Notes: generated from the letters alone by a model not told the origin. 64,000 nt of DNA from Bactericera cockerelli (GCA_024516035.1 CM044962.1:8555095-8619094); one strand, 5' to 3'. Counted from the stretch's first letter, positions 50,086 through 61,850 are shown. Translations and numbers: made by a program.

Positions 50086-50289
50086 CGGCTTAATCCTATC
50101 TTATTCTCTCCAATGTAATAGGGTCTTCAATGAGATGGGTCCCGTTCACAAGTTTGGGTACCGCTTCTAATAGAAGCCTGCTAGCATATGCTGTGTCACA
50201 CAGACCAACATGTGTTTCCTAGCTGACAGGTGAACTATTCAAACCTGTATCATTACCAGACATTTCCACCTAGGATATCTAGGTATGAT

Positions 50290-51240
50290 TACGGCCGCTA
50301 TGTTCATTACAGTGTTGCCAGAATAGTGAAAATCTGAATTACATTTCTACCTAGGGTATCCATCAGTACCTATAACACGTATGTTCAATGTTCATTACAG
50401 TGTTGTCAGAATAGAGAAAATCTGTATTACTATTCTACCTAGACCTAGGGTATCTATCAGTATAGCACGTATGTTTAATGTTCATTACAGTGTTGTCAGA
50501 ATAGTGAAAATCTGTATTACATTTCTACCTAGGGTATCCATCAGTATAGTAATAGCACGTATCTTCAATGTGCATTCCAGTGTTGTCAGAATAGTGAAAA
50601 TCTGTATTACATTTCTACCTAGGGTATATCCATCAGTATAGTAATAGGACGTATCTTCAATGTTCATTACAGTGTTGTCAGAATAGTGAAAATCTGTATT
50701 ACATTTCTACCTAGACCTAGGTTATCTATCAGGATAGCACGTATGTTTAATGTTCATTACAATGTTGTCAGAATAGTGAAAATCTGTATTACATTTCTAC
50801 CTAGGGTATCCATCAGTATAGTAATGGCACGTATCTTCAATGTTCATTACAGTGTTGTCAGAAATTGAAAATCTGTATTATATTTCTACCTAGACCTAGG
50901 GTATCTATCAGTATAGCACGTATGTTCAATGTTCATTGCAGTGTTGTCAGAATAGTGAAAATCTGTATTACATTTCTACCTAGACCTAGGGTATCTAGCA
51001 GTATAGCACGTATGCTTAATGTTCATTACAGTGTTGTCAGAGTAGTGAAAATCTTTATTACATTTCTACCTAGCCCTAGGGTATCTATCAGTATAGCACG
51101 TATGTTTAATGTTCATTACAGTGTTGTCAGAATAGTTTAATAGCATCCCTGTATCATATTGAATATTGAATTTCTACCAAAGGTATTAATCAACAATATT
51201 AATCATTACAGTGTTGCAGATACACCTTAATTAGAAGTCT
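50290..51240 (+). repeat. Minisatellite, ~90-110-bp unit, about 10 copies
   Basis: The unit holds 'AATGTTCATTACAGTGTTGT', 'CAGAATAGTGAAAATCTGTA' and 'TTTCTACCTAG(ACCTAG)GGTATC'. Length variants come from an ACCTAG insertion and a TAGTAA insertion. Most units stay open in one plus frame. I read this as a side effect of the period and do not take it as a gene. Confidence 0.92.
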
Positions 51241-51304
51241 GTATTTCTTCAAGATCAAAATAGTGTAAGTGTGTGTTAAGTTATTATATTTGTGTCAAAA
51301 GTAG

Positions 51305-51575
51305 TCACTGTGGCGAGTTTGAGGCATTGCACACATGGTGACCTGGGTTCGATTCCCAGCGGGGGAGGAATTTTTCTGCTCTGTACTTGGATGTTCGGGG
51401 TCCACTCATACCTCGTGAGGAAAAATGAGTAGCTGCTTTAATGTGAAGCAGCGATCAGTGTCAGAATCTTAGGCAAAAAAATAATACAAGATATTGTAAA
51501 TTAAAGTGGTAAAGTCCTATGATTCTGCACTACCCACTAAAATTGTGGCATAATAACACAAAGAAAAGCATTATT
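51305..51575 (+). repeat. SINE-d copy
   Basis: 'GTCACTGTGGCGAGTTTGAG', box B 'GGGTTCGATTCCC', body 'GGGGTCCACTCATACCTCGT', and (ATT)n tail. Confidence 0.9.
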
Positions 51576-51587
51576 ATTATTATTATT

Positions 51588-51722
51588 ATTTGTGTCAATC
51601 CTTTTCGTGATATCACAACTACTCAAACTCGCTTTACTAAATCTACGCTGAAACCGGAACTGGAACCACCAACTTCAGGTTACAAGTCTACGGCCTTATC
51701 GATCAAGCTACTGAGATAGGTT
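51588..51722 (-). repeat. SINE-b copy
   Basis: 'TTTGTGTCAATCCTTTTCGT GATATCAC' to 'TCGATCAAGCTACTGAGATA'. It directly follows the SINE-d tail. Confidence 0.88.
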
Positions 51723-51914
51723 CAAGATCAAAATAGAGTGCCATCAGTGATATTTTTCAAGGGGGTAGTTGGATTTTCAATATTAGCGGAAAACCTGTAA
51801 GAATATTTGTGTATGGACAAAAATTATTCTTTTGCGTTGACCGTGGCGAGGGGTAGGTGTGGTAAATAAATCTGGCAACACTGCAAAGAGCAACAAGTTA
51901 GTGCACTTACGGAA

Positions 51915-54072
51915 ACTAGAAATGTGAGTACAAAATTATATATTCATCCTGAAGATGGTTCACTTTTTAAGGAAACCAAAAGAATATTAAAAAAACAAGA
52001 CTCAATACCAACAATTAAAATAAATAATAGCCATATAACATCAGTTGAGGACAAATGCAAAGTTTTTGCAGATCTCCTTGAGTCAACCTTCAGTATAGAT
52101 GAAAATAAATTTGACCAGAATCACCTAAAAATGGTTAAAGATGAAATCACAAAAGAAATATTATCAGCAGAACTGCCTCTCCCATTTATATCACCACAAG
52201 AAATTAATACAGAAATTCACTTCCTCAAAAATAAGAAAGCTCCAGGATATGATTTAATAACAAATGAAATATTAAAAAAAATTCCTAAGAAAGCTGTTTT
52301 ATTCCTTGCTGCAATATTCAATTCCTGCTTAAGGTTGAGTTACTTTCCAACTATTTGGAAGCATGCTCAGATTATTTTATTTCATAAACCAGGCAAACCT
52401 AAAAATGATGTGAATAATTACCGACCCATTAGTTTACTTAGCACAATTTCTAAATTATTTGAAAAATTAATAGCATCAAGATTAAAAAATTTAATAAGTG
52501 ATTATGATATTATACCAAATTATCAATTTGGATTCCGAGAAAGCCACTCATCATCACAGCAAATTTTACGATTTTCTGAATTTGTAAATGAACAATTTGA
52601 AAACAGGAAATATGTTGCTTCAGCATTTCTAGATTTTAAACAAGCTTTCGATAAAGTGTGGCATCAAGGTCTTTTATTCAAACTGAGGAAATTAAATTTA
52701 CCAAAATATCTTCAAAATCTCATGGCATCTTTCCTAGAAGACAGAACATTTACAGTCAAAATTGAAAATCACTACAGTTCAATACGCAAAATCAATTCAT
52801 CTGTTCCCCAAGGTTCCATCTTAGGACCTACACTTTTCCTAATCTATGTTCATGATATTTCAAATCAAATAAATACTGATCCAAATACCTTTCTAGCCAT
52901 GTTTGCAGACGATAAATTAGTTGCACATGCTGAAGAAAACCTATTTGCTGCTCAAAGTAATCTACAAATTTCACTTGATCATATTCAAAAATGGTGTCAT
53001 AAATGGTGCCTAACCTTAAACCCAATCAAATCAGAAATAAAAATGTTCACATTGAGAAAAATTTTCTACCCAGTACTCCCCATTAGAATATCCAATATAG
53101 TTCTTGAATGGCAGACAGATTCTATAAAATGGCTAGGAGTATGGCTAGATCAAAGATTAAATTGGGGATCCCATATCAAGAAAAAAAACTTATGATGGAT
53201 ATCAAAGACTAAGTATGCTATTTCCAATATTCAATAAGAAATCAAAAATGTCCATGAAAACAGCTTTATTAATCTATAAACAAATTCTGGTCCCTCTACT
53301 GACATATGCCTGCCCAGTATGGATAACAGCATCAAAAACAAACTTAAACAAAATCCAAATTTTTCAAAATAAAGTGTTGAGAATAATAACAAAAGCTCCA
53401 TGGTTCATGACCAATAAAAATATCCATAAAGATCTTAACATAGATTATATCTACAATATTATGCTCAAGAGAACATCCGAATTCATTGAAAATAACCCTC
53501 ATAACTTGGGACTCCGAAAACCCTACAGAAGAAAAATAGCACGACTTCCTCAAAATCTCCCGGACATTGTGAACCTCTCAAATCTACTCATCTAAGAATA
53601 AACACATGATCTAACAATTCCAATAAATCAAGTGTTGGAAGGAAAAAAAAACAAAAAAAAAATTTTTTGAAGAAAAAAAGAAAAATTCATTATCCAAATT
53701 TGAAAATGTCAAACTAAGTTGACAGGAGCAGATTGTAAAAGGAGCAAAAAAAAAAAAAAAAAAAAATTATTGTGAGAAGAAATTGCAAAAAAAGTGATGA
53801 TTCTCATGAATGTAAATGGTGCCTGTGTGGTTTTCAATGTGGTAGATAAGTATATTATGTATTAGAGATAAGTATATAAAAAGTATGTTATGTAAATTGA
53901 AACGTTGGGAAGTATTATAATACTGCGTGCGTCTACTATTTTCAACAAGTGCCTACAACCTGACAACTATATAGTTTGGCTATCAGTTAGGAGAAGGTTT
54001 GTATTATTTAGGTGATTGTGATGTATAAGCTTTGCTCAAACTCGTCTTCCTATGATAATCAAAATAATAATA
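51915..54072 (+). mobile_element. Jockey-like LINE, 5'-truncated
   Basis: The element keeps its reverse transcriptase and 3' region but has no endonuclease domain. It starts abruptly beside SINE copies, as usual for truncated LINEs. The 3' part is A-rich and appears to end near TCAAAATAATAATAAG. Confidence 0.85.
51924..53595 (+). pseudogene. Reverse transcriptase of a Jockey-clade LINE, frameshifted
   Basis: The first frame (51924-53195, 423 codons) shows the expected RT blocks in order: KKAPGYDLITNEILKK, NNYRPISLLSTISKLFEKLI, AFLDFKQAFDKVW, SSVPQGSILGPTLF, and the catalytic FADD in MFADDKLVAHAEE. The thumb-side KWLGVWLDQRLNWGSHI follows. A run of eight A near 53180 shifts the frame. The product then continues at 53215-53595 with MKTALLIYKQILVPLLTYACP and the C-terminal part. 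The FADD and the YRPISLL form fit Jockey/CR1-type non-LTR elements. It copied element RNA at a nicked target. With one frameshift and no endonuclease it is inactive, though the decay looks recent. Confidence 0.88.
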
Positions 54073-54094
54073 AGACAAGCCGGAACAGAGGGTA

Positions 54095-54275
54095 AAGGGT
54101 TGGGTGGAAGACATTGCCACAGGCAATAACCCCGTTCTTTAGGTAGGACATTAAGTTCATTCTCTTTTTTCTTGTTCTTGTATCTTTGCTCAATCCTTTT
54201 CTTTTTTATTTATAATTTCATTGTATTTTACTGTATATATTTTTGTTCTACCTAATAAAGCTTACTATAATAATA
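54095..54275 (+). repeat. SINE-h copy
   Basis: 'AAAGGGTTGGGTGGAAGACA' to 'CCTAATAAAGCTTACTATAA'. Confidence 0.88.
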
Positions 54276-54625
54276 ATAATAAGTACGTTTAGTGGAAGGT
54301 AAGATAATGCTTAGTCCAATTTCTACCACCTTACCCTTAGCTGAGTACTTTAGGTGGTCATATACTCAAATATATGAGGAAAAAATCATGCAATGGGAGA
54401 GTTTTGAACCAACAAATCCTCACGCTACTTGGATTACCGAATTGGCGCTTCGACCACTTGAAAACCGTACACTGGTAGACAAGTGGTTAAGGCGCTCGTC
54501 TCGTAATCCAAGTAGCGTAGGGATCCGTTGGATTGAATCCTTCGCAGTGCATGAATTTTTCCTCATTTTGAGCATTAACTTCGCCTAGTGGTTGGTTACC
54601 TTACATTAAAGAGTGTTATTAATTT
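54276..54625. repeat. Two SINE-c copies head to head
   Basis: A reversed copy (54276-54475) meets a forward copy (54470-54625) at the head ('CGTACACTGGTAGACAAGTG'), giving a palindrome of about 350 bp. Confidence 0.85.
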
Positions 54626-54714
54626 ATTATTATTAGTATTTGACCACCTCAAGTGCTTTAGTTTGTATACTCTTCTATAAAATAAAATTATTCGTGCTTC
54701 TAAGAATCGAACCT

Positions 54715-54865
54715 GCACCGACCTCAGTAGCTTGATCGATAAGGCGGCGGACTTGTAACCTAGAGGTCGGTGGTTCAAGTCCCGGTTTCAGCGTAATTTT
54801 AGTAAAGCGAGTTTGAGTAGTTGTGATATCACGCAAGTGATTCACACAGATATGATAACTTTTTA
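54715..54865 (+). repeat. SINE-b, full length reference copy
   Basis: 'ACCGACCTCAGTAGCTTGAT CGATAAGGCGGCGGACTTGT', box B 'GGTTCAAGTCCC', body to 'TTCACACAGATATGATAAC'. Confidence 0.93.
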
Positions 54866-55119
54866 TTTTTTTGTACATAATTCTAAGTTTTTTAAATTTA
54901 TTGTTGTTGATTGTTTTGTGAAAAAAATAAAATAAAGTGTAGGCTTTTTATCGAACCTGCGACCTCCAGATTGAAATTCCACTCACTCGACGACCGAAAT
55001 TTCGAGGTCGGTGAGCCTTGTAATATGTGTGTTCAGTACATTGTCTGATCTTTCTGTTCACCCTGTACAAAGGACGAGGATTAAAAACATGGGAAACGTG
55101 TTATGATGAGTCACGCTCA

Positions 55120-55270
55120 AATACAGGGTGTGATTTTAAATAAGGGGCAAAAAAGAGGAAGTGTGAAACTGAATTTGGAGCAAAAAAAATGTTTTTTTAT
55201 TTTTTTTTATTTTACAAAAACAAACACAATACTTCCGATTTCTAATATTAGAAATTTCTCGGAAGTAATA
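55120..55270 (+). repeat. Element ends (CAGGGTG type and TTCCGA hairpin)
   Basis: 'ATACAGGGTGTGATTTTAAA' and 'ACTTCCGATTTCTAATATTA GAAATTTCTCGGAAGT'. Both are recurrent termini in this window. No full element can be traced. Confidence 0.5.
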
Positions 55271-55797
55271 ATATCTTATGCTGCACCGTTAGAAGAGGAA
55301 GCTAGGGAGCTCTTTCAGAGATAAATAAAAATGGAAAATTAACCCAAGTTCTCTGATGAAATTTTCAAAAACGTCAGAAATTCATACTTGAAAGTACCTA
55401 TACCAAGTAAAATGTGATATCACACTTTAAAACGATTTTGTTCTATTGAAAATTTCGATGTCCCTTTTATTTTATGAGATATATCCATTTTTCCATAATT
55501 GAAAAAATAAACAAGTAATTAAAGGGGAAGATTTTTCAAAAATGTCAGAAATTTATATTAAAAACAAGTTAGGTACGTTTAAAATCCGCATTCAATATGA
55601 TTTTATCAACAAAAAAAATTCAATATATTTTATTGTTTCCGAGCTATGGTTCATAAGTAGAAAATTCAGTTTTTCCATTAATCAAAAAGCGATTAATTGT
55701 TTAAAGGATAAATAAACTGGTGTGAATATCACACAACATTCCTTATCCATCGAAAAGAATTCAAATTCCGCCGGTGACTATATTTTATTTATTTTGT

Positions 55798-55945
55798 TCA
55801 ACCTCAGTAGCTTGATCGATAAGGCGGCGGACTTGTAACCTGGAGGTCGGTGGTTCAAGTCTTGGTTTCAGCGTCGATTTAGTAAAGCGAGTGGTTTGAG
55901 TGGTTGTGACATCACGAAAGTGTTTAACACAAATATGATAACTTT
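55798..55945 (+). repeat. SINE-b, full length
   Basis: 'CAACCTCAGTAGCTTGATCG', box B 'GGTTCAAGTC', tail 'TTTAACACAAATATGATAAC'. Confidence 0.92.
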
Positions 55946-56007
55946 TTTAACTTTATTTATTATTTTGGCAACAGGTGTTTAATAAAAAATAACAAGTAAC
56001 CTTCACA

Positions 56008-56095
56008 GCGCTAGCGTGAGGGAACCGTTGCCGTTGGTTCGAATCCCAGTCAATGCAAACAATTTTCCTCGTTTATTTGATTTTATTTTATTACT
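56008..56095 (+). repeat. SINE-c-like fragment
   Basis: 'GCGCTAGCGTGAGGGAACCG' and box B 'TTGGTTCGAATCCCAG' then 'TTTTCCTCGTTTATTTGA'. Confidence 0.6.
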
Positions 56096-56191
56096 GTACT
56101 AGACTAGTTTATTTTTCAATTTGATACTTGAAACCATAATAACGGGACCTGAGCAACTGGTGGAATGATTCGGGAGACTAAAGTCTTTTAC

Positions 56192-56392
56192 AGGCGTATT
56201 TATGAACAGCGAATTTTGTCTGAGCAATGTCTCAAGGATGAAGGAAATCATTATTATTATAAGATTTATTTCTACATTTCTTAAATCGTCTCTTTTAGTG
56301 ATGAAAATCCCTGTAAGTACTGTTGTACTTTTAGACACTATGCTTCAGACCATGCTCAGACGGCGTTTTCTGTTCATAAATACCTATGGCTG
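56192..56392. mobile_element. MITE with TIR TATTTATGAACAG
   Basis: 'GGCGTATTTATGAACAGCGA' and inverted 'CTGTTCATAAATACCTATGG'. Subterminal 'TCTGAGCAATGTCTCA' resembles the copy at 29096. Confidence 0.75.
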
Positions 56393-56399
56393 TTAATCT

Positions 56400-57510
56400 T
56401 TGTTACTCATTCAAATTCAAAGGACCTATAAAGGTATGTTAGTACCACGTAGACAAAAATGTCCAAACATTTTCATTTTTTTATTAAGTTTTATTCCATA
56501 ATGAGGCATTTCAGTAGAAAAAAGCATTTATTTAATAGTTTTGTGTTGTACAAGAAGTAGGTACAATTCGCCCAACATAATATGATATTCACAAAATTGA
56601 TCAATTATTTTTTTTTTGTTGAAGTTTTTGTTTTCAAAGCCTTTATTTAGTTTCCACAACTGTGAAGAAAGCAGTTCCTTTTCCAAAATCCTGGACTTCA
56701 ACGTGAAACCAACATTTTTACTTTATACTTTAAAATAGCATTTTAATGGTGGAATTTTTATTTACTGAAATAGAGAACATAAAAGAAATTTTAAATTTTC
56801 TCACCTTCAAACAAATTAAACAGATAGTTCAAAGTTCAAATTACACCACAAGATTTGCACGAAAACAACTAGTCAAAAAATAGAATATAAAAACGAAAAC
56901 GAACACCAAAAACTTTAAAACGCCTTTTCTTTATGCTGGAAAATGTTCTTAATTCAAAATCTAGTGTAATTTCTACTCATAATTTCACAACAAAACTTGT
57001 TTCAAATAAAAGAAATAAAAATCATCGAACATTTAAAAAAAAAAAAAAACACACACAAAAAATCGTTCCATTATAACGTCACAAAATCGAACATTTTCTA
57101 AAATAAAAAACATTTTTTTTTTGTCTTCTTCTAGAAAACTTTTCTCCAGAAAAAGGTGTTATCCGTTCGACGGTGATCGATAAACTGAATGACTCGATAC
57201 TGGAAGATCCGAGTAAAAAAAAAAAAAAAAAAAAAAAACAATCAATTGATCGGATCCAGGAGTCAAGTGGAACAATTATTTCTTTCTAATTTGGGGACGC
57301 ACTATTTCTTTCTTCCTCTTAAGGAGGAGGACGGAAAAGAATTTTTTCTTTTCTCACCACTGCTGCGCGAACCGAAAACGACTCTACTGGTTCACCGGAA
57401 AAAGGTTTTTCGTCACCACAGCCAGCGGCTAGAACGGACTACCGGTGAACTAGATGTTTTTTTTGTTGTTGTTGTTGTTGTACATAGCAAACTATCAGTG
57501 AGACATACAG
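56400..57510. other. Region without recognised features
   Basis: AT-rich, with a poly-A tract at about 57217-57238. The 133-codon frame starting 57189 is mostly low complexity, and I do not call a gene. Confidence 0.5.
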
Positions 57511-57519
57511 AGAGTACAT

Positions 57520-57585
<66 letters not shown>

Positions 57586-57626
57586 GATAGAGAGATAGAG
57601 AGTAAGAGATAGAGAGATAGAGAGTA

Positions 57627-57657
<31 letters not shown>

Positions 57658-57840
57658 AAGAGAGAGTGGAGGGGGGTAATGAGAGATACATAAAAAAAAC
57701 AGCTCTAACAGGTACGTACACACAACAGAGAGAGAGAGAGAAAGAGAGAGCGGAGGAGAGGGGGGGGGGAGTTGAGTGACGGTTATGAAGTAAACTGTAT
57801 ATTACCTGCAGAGAGAGAGAGAGAGAGAGAGGGACGGTAA
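57520..57840. repeat. (GA)n microsatellite cluster
   Basis: Long GAGAGA blocks with GATAGAGA and GTAAGAGA variants are followed by shorter ones at 57728-57765 and 57811-57832, and a (CT)n run at 57893-57912. The long opposite-strand frame 'SLSLSL' is an artefact. Confidence 0.95.
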
Positions 57841-58059
57841 GGAGGAGGTATATTGAGGGGGTAATTACACTGTCTATCTCTCTTGAACAGGCGTCTCTCT
57901 CTCTCTCTCTCTTTCCCCATCCTGAAGACAGGTGCAAAGTACGGTAGACTTCGCGGGGTCTCGGGATCTACTCATTTATCAGGGGCGGACGGTAAAGAGC
58001 GAGATAAAGGGGTAGGAGAGAGAGAGGGAGAGAGAGAGGGAGGGAGAAGATTTTGTATC

Positions 58060-58237
58060 ATTTGCCCATAATTTCGCCACTGGTCGCTACTCATTTCCTC
58101 CCAAGAGGTATGAGTGTACGTACCCTGGACAGTGGACACCGAAGTACGGAGCAGAAAAAAGCACACCTTGCTGAGGATTGAACCCAGGTCACCGTGCGTG
58201 AAAGCCTACTAGTGCACTACTTGGCCACTGTGACTAC
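58060..58237 (-). repeat. SINE-d copy
   Basis: 'ATTTCGCCACTGGTCGCTAC' to 'CACTACTTGGCCACTGTGAC'. Box B 'GGGTTCAATCC' in reverse. Confidence 0.88.
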
Positions 58238-58365
58238 TTTTGAGCAGATAATAATGGAGTAACTACAATTGCTTGGGAGGTGAAATATTTTTTGCTGTTG
58301 AAAATTCTGGCAAACCCGTCTGGGCCACGAGCAGAAGTCTGTTGGCTTGATACTTAATCTCCTTA

Positions 58366-58369
<4 letters not shown>

Positions 58370-58410
<41 letters not shown>

Positions 58411-58520
58411 TGAGTGTTTCACAGCCTTTTTTGTTTCGTAGCCATGAAACAGGAGCTACTGTAGACGCTTGTGGTCTGTGTTGTAGCCTGCCCATCCCGT
58501 AGTATGCCTCCCCTCTGATA
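58370..58520 (-). repeat. SINE-e 3' part with long poly-T
   Basis: A T run of about 35, then 'AAAGATGAGTGTTTCACAGC' to 'CCCGTAGTATGCCTCCCCTC'. The head is missing. The poly-T is the copied poly-A tail of the minus-strand element. Confidence 0.88.
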
Positions 58521-58959
58521 AGTGTATAAGTGTTTAAGTGTATTCATTCTCAATCATTAGATCCATTGACTTGAGAATTAGAGGATCAAGAAAAAAAATT
58601 AGACAATTTTCTGAATATGTTTAAGATATGTAATAAAAAGCAGAAAAAAGAATTGTCTTGGCCCTCTCTGGTCTGTACAATATGCTGTGCTGGGCGTGTG
58701 GTTTCCACCTAGCCCGGGATTCGCGAGTTCGGATTCCAACGTATTCATTCATTGGAAAACTGAACAAAATTTACCCAAAATAAAAATAAAATAATAAGTG
58801 TATAGAGTTGTATACATATTTACAAGTTACTATAACAAAACCAAGTTACCAAACTTTTGTTAGTTAGCTCAAATTAAGTGAGACTCGATATTCCTGACCA
58901 AAAATTGTTCACATGATGTCGTGACATTAGTTATCAGACTTATCAGTAACTATACATCG

Positions 58960-59478
58960 TCGCTTAAGAAGAGGTACCTCGTAAGTCCGATTTTTGGACT
59001 TTTCAGGAGACAGTAAAAACTGATTATAAAGTTGTGGGCAGGTTTAAAAAAAATAAAAAAATCAGTTTAACCATAAACATATACCTGTTTTATCGATTGA
59101 AATTACTATTTTTTTGATAAAACTTGTATTTTTACGAGATATCGGACATACGAGGTACCTCTCAAGTGATTCTTGTAAAATTTTCAGAAAAGCATGTGTG
59201 CATTTTTTGTAGAGGTACCTCGTATCTCTGATTTACTTTACACAATACACATATATTACTGATTGGAGATACGAGGTCTCTCCAGAAATTTTCTTCAAAA
59301 CAAAAATATCGATTTACGAGGTAAACTTTAATCGATTATTGTGGCATTTTTTGTATTTGAATGGTCATATGAAACCGATTTTAAAAAAATCGATATTTTT
59401 TTCCGATTCCAACGATACCAAAAACGTATTATCGAAAAATTCGGACTTACGAGGTACCTCTTCTTAAGCGATGACATG
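58960..59478. mobile_element. TIR element, ~520 bp, with repeated GAGGTACCTC motifs
   Basis: The termini 'CGCTTAAGAAGAGGTACCTC' and inverted 'GAGGTACCTCTTCTTAAGCG' are perfect over 20 bp and extend through GTAAGTCCGA. The motif ACGAGGTACCTC or half of it recurs inside at 59150, 59212, 59270 and 59320. Confidence 0.82.
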
Positions 59479-59819
59479 TGGTTGCCAACTTACCACTGGT
59501 AATGTTCCTATACAATACCTATCATATGGTTTATACATATTATTATAATTACTAGTATGTTCATATCATACCATGTACAATGTACATACCATGTACAATG
59601 TACATACCGATAATTAAAGCGTATACCATATCCCTATACCTCTTTGCAACAAGTATTAAATATATCTCTACCAAAGTATTACTGGTATCAATATAAATGT
59701 TTGTACGGTATGTTTAACTATACCATTCTGTATGTACAGGGTGTATCTATATATACGGTGTGAAAGACCTCGGTTACGAACGAAAAACCTGTATATACAT
59801 GGAATATTTACATTTATTT

Positions 59820-60125
59820 TAAATATGAGTGTTTCCCACTGTTTCACAGCCTTTTTTGTTTCGTAGTCATGAAACAGGAGCTACTGTAGACGCTTGTGGT
59901 CTGTGTTGTAGCCTGCCCATCCCGTAGTATGCCTCCCCTCTGATGGGCGAGAAGTGACGTACAATACTTCCCATTTAGGTGCCGAGTCAACACGAGCGCA
60001 CCGGAAGGTATCCCTTACAAACAACTGTGACCAAATTTTGAACACAAATTTCTGTCGGCGCGGGAGTTTGAACCCGGGACCTTCCGCATGGCAAGCGAGT
60101 GCTTAACCACTGAGCTAATCGCGCG
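59820..60125 (-). repeat. SINE-e, full length
   Basis: It runs from 'AATATGAGTGTTTCCCACTG' to 'ACCACTGAGCTAATCGCG'. Box B in reverse. Confidence 0.92.
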
Positions 60126-60519
60126 CTCATTAGACCAGGGTCCTTCTTGTGGCCGCCTACAAAATCTCTACACATCCACATTGTATCATTTCCATTGCTC
60201 ACAATAGTAATCGATCTTTTTCTAAAAAAAATAGTACAGGGCAATTTATTTTTTACGAGCAAAAAAAAAAAAAAAAAAAACCAATTTCCCATCGAGTAAA
60301 ATTGGTGAAACTTTTTTTTACAATGGTGCATTGTGAATCGTAATTTTGTTGTTATTTACAAACGGTTGCTTCTATCGTAAAGTTTGCTATAGTTCACCAA
60401 CTTGCTCGAAGAATGGTTGAAAAATAAGAACTAGAAAAAACACCATAAAAAAGTGCAGAGAAATAATTACACAGGATTTTGTTGTTATCAACATCAAGCC
60501 ACCACTCCGGTGAAATCAT

Positions 60520-60690
60520 AATAATAATAATAACATTCTTTCGTGGTAGGTAAGCACCAGGCGAGGTTAATGCTCAAAGGATTTTCTACCACCTAACCCT
60601 TAGAGTCTTATTATTATGTGGTCACAAACTCAAAGTAATGAGGAAAAATTCATGCACTGGGTGGGATTCGAACCAACCCTACGCTATCTG
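60520..60690 (-). repeat. SINE-c copy, head truncated
   Basis: 'ACATTCTTTCGTGGTAGGTA' to 'GGGTGGGATTCGAACCAACC'. It ends where another tRNA-like unit begins. Confidence 0.88.
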
Positions 60691-60935
60691 GATTCACGCT
60701 TGCACGCACAGGTACCTGGGTTCAAATCCTGGCCCGGTAGAAATTTTTCAATTCTATGATGTAGATATAAAAAGAAAAACATATGGTGAGCTGGGTTCAA
60801 ATCCCAGCTGATACGGAAATTTTCTACACTGTATTTTGTATGTCCGACGTTCACTCATAACTCGTGAGGAAAAATGAGTAGTTCCTTGTACGAGTAACGA
60901 CCAGTGGGGGCATTACCAGAGTAAAAAGAAAAATA
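60685..60935 (+). repeat. SINE-d-related copy with two box B regions
   Basis: 'GCTTGCACGCACAGGTACCT GGGTTCAAATCC' and again 'GAGCTGGGTTCAAATCCCAG', then the body 'CGTTCACTCATAACTCGTGA'. The two box B copies suggest a partial head duplication. Confidence 0.75.
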
Positions 60936-61009
60936 AAGGGAAATCGATATTTCAAAAAAGTTTTCTCCACACCATCTTCGTTCTTATTGTGAACATCATT
61001 GGTAAGTTA

Positions 61010-61178
61010 TCGTATTTGTGTTATTCACAATTTCGGTAACATTCGAAATTTCACTACTCAAACTAGCTTTACTATATTTTTCTCAAACTAGCTTTTGTTT
61101 TTTTGCCTCAACTTGGGACTCGAACCACCGACCTCCAGGATCCGAGTCCGCGGCTCTATCGATCTCTATACTGAGGTC
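61010..61178 (-). repeat. SINE-b copy with a small internal duplication
   Basis: 'TTATCGTATTTGTGTTATTC', doubled 'CAAACTAGCTTT', then 'GGGACTCGAACCACCGACCT CC' to 'ATACTGAGGTCG'. Confidence 0.85.
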
Positions 61179-61189
61179 GCAATATCATT

Positions 61190-61304
61190 AGTATTATTAT
61201 AATCATCATCTAGTCATCATCATCGAGTCATCATCATCATCGAGTAATCATCACTATCTAGTCATCATCATCATCATCATCTAGTCATCATCATCATCAT
61301 CTAG

Positions 61305-61342
<38 letters not shown>

Positions 61343-61445
61343 TAGTCATCATCATCATCATCATCTAGTCATCATCATCATCATCATCATCTAGTCATCA
61401 TCATCATCATCGAGTCATCATTATCATCATCATCGAGTCATCACT
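61190..61445. repeat. (ATC)n microsatellite with CTAGTC/CGAGTC interruptions
   Basis: ATCATC blocks separated by CTAGTCATC or CGAGTCATC repeat about a dozen times, giving a two-level repeat. Confidence 0.95.
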
Positions 61446-61589
61446 CTGGTGGAACCGTACACCATCAGGAGGGCAACTACCTTCCCGAACAGTCATCATA
61501 GACCAGAACAATCAGGTGTACACTCGGCCGCACGAAAAGCGGGTCGGAGACTTATTCAAAGAGCTTGGTCGAACAAATTAAAGTTATCA

Positions 61590-61745
61590 TATTTATTTAT
61601 TTATTTTTTCATTATTTGTTTAATATTTACAATATTTCTTCAACAATATCTTACATAATTAATATTTTAACAACCCTTTCAGCATAATGCTGGTGTGGGT
61701 TGTTTTGAATCATAATTTAGAAAAGAAAAGAACATAAAAAATAAA
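61590..61745 (-). repeat. Short retroelement 3' part, partner of 37560-37760
   Basis: 'TTAACAACCCTTTCAGCATA ATGCTGGTGTGGGTTG' is the reverse complement of 37.7 kb. Confidence 0.75.
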
Positions 61746-61782
61746 AAAAAATAGGTTGAAAAAGGAAAAAGAATTATTACCT

Positions 61783-61850
61783 TACACTCTGCCGCGCTGT
61801 CTCTTTTTTCTATAGGGAGTTCTTCACACCTCGGCCGTTTTGTTTGATTG
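61783..61850 (+). repeat. Repeat-k copy
   Basis: 'CTTACACTCTGCCGCGCTGT CTCTTTTTTCTATAGGG' is identical to 19107-19143 over this stretch. It ends 'CACCTCGGCCGTTTTGTTTG'. Confidence 0.8.

Noticed and set aside
57189..57590. 133-codon plus-strand frame
   Set aside because: It starts in a poly-A run and ends in a GA repeat. The middle shows no motif or splice context.
57413..57937. 174-codon minus-strand frame
   Set aside because: It is Ser-Leu repeat translated from (GA)n microsatellite DNA.
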